Source of the DNA: an uncultured Sphingomonadaceae bacterium
GTDB lineage: Bacteria > Pseudomonadota > Alphaproteobacteria > Sphingomonadales > Sphingomonadaceae
Length of the DNA: 64,000 nt
Assembly: GCA_947493215.1 (NCBI GenBank)
Contig: CANLQE010000001.1
Location: 1,737,404-1,801,403 of the forward strand
Direction of reading: 5' to 3'
The notes below the pieces were generated by a model that worked only from the letters and a program-made list of their open reading frames with translations, made no database searches and had not been told where the DNA came from. Shown piece by piece: positions 63,858 through 64,000 of the stretch (the first letter of the stretch is position 1; the number at the start of each line of letters is the position of its first letter). The position numbers were made by a program, and so were the translations under genes.

Positions 63858-64000
63858 ATGATTAAAATTCTATCTATTGGTAAAGCGGTTTCGGTGACAC
63901 TCACCGCGCTTTGTTTGATCACGACGGCACAGGCGGAAACACTTCGAGTAGAGGGGCTATATCCTGCCCGCGCTCCGAATATCGCATCGATTAAATCGAT
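63858..64000 (+). CDS. Exported protein, N-terminal part only (3' truncated by window edge)
   Basis: A TAGGGGGAC ribosome-binding site is followed by ATG and 47 codons to the window end. The start is a signal peptide (VSVTLTALCLITTAQA, cut before ETL). The mature part begins ETLRVEGLYPARAPNIASIK. Too little remains to name the family. Confidence 0.7.
   Translation, partial: MIKILSIGKAVSVTLTALCLITTAQAETLRVEGLYPARAPNIASIKS

Noticed and set aside
1-64000. CRISPR arrays, insertion sequences, prophage, tRNA and rRNA genes
   Set aside because: No array-like repeat-spacer pattern, no transposase or integrase frame, and no cloverleaf other than the tRNA-like part of tmRNA was found by eye.

Overview
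The window reads as chromosomal DNA of an alphaproteobacterium of the order Sphingomonadales. Evidence is a permuted two-piece tmRNA gene with the tag ANDNEALAVAA, the gene orders lptD-surA-pdxA-rsmA and purM/purN-hdaA-ppk-ppx-rnd-aspS, an EL222-like LOV-HTH photoreceptor and an NDUFS4-type complex I subunit. Base composition looks close to 50% GC, low for sphingomonads, which would fit a marine relative of Sphingorhabdus/Parasphingorhabdus. The genus is inference. I see no transposase, integrase, CRISPR array, rRNA or tRNA gene.

Bases 1-18342 hold a nearly uninterrupted flagellar cluster. It starts with the end of flhA, then fliA, a convergent flagellin gene and a sigma-54 activator gene. 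The activator gene heads the run fliE-F-G-H-I-J-K-L-M-N-O-P-Q-R-flhB-fliD-fliS. A textbook -24/-12 promoter and three evenly phased TGTCGG-N4-CCGACA sites sit in front of the activator. A second sigma-54 activator (complement strand, 18373-19518) closes the cluster, preceded by a perfect TTAA-N7-TTAA box as used by CtrA. A plausible cascade is CtrA, then the second activator, then sigma-54 transcription of the first activator and the basal-body/export genes, then FliA. A MarR-like protein gene follows, then a 380-base AT-rich stretch without a gene.

Bases 20586-31790 are mixed housekeeping: an Uup-type ABC-F ATPase; a PepSY-like secreted protein with an OmpR-type two-component system; a FAD monooxygenase; chorismate mutase; a polyprenyl diphosphate synthase; the complex I subunit; a LemA-TPM-TPM-TPM-Nudix operon; and mscL with its terminator. 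The split tmRNA gene follows at about 31885-32295.

Bases 32320-46676 hold a small membrane protein (with a second perfect CtrA-type box upstream), an arginine succinyltransferase segment (M20 hydrolase-astA-astB), malate synthase G, the lptD-surA-pdxA-rsmA operon, and pepA-holC. Bases 46773-51411 hold ndk, a secreted CshA-like/DUF11 surface protein, a divergent NTF2-like/SDR pair, a 49-residue DUF2256 protein and the LOV-HTH photoreceptor. Bases 51579-63788 hold purM with a purN-YjbR fusion, a DUF2066 protein, hdaA, ppk, ppx, an I78 inhibitor-like lipoprotein, rnd, aspS and an alpha/beta hydrolase. The window ends inside an exported protein gene.
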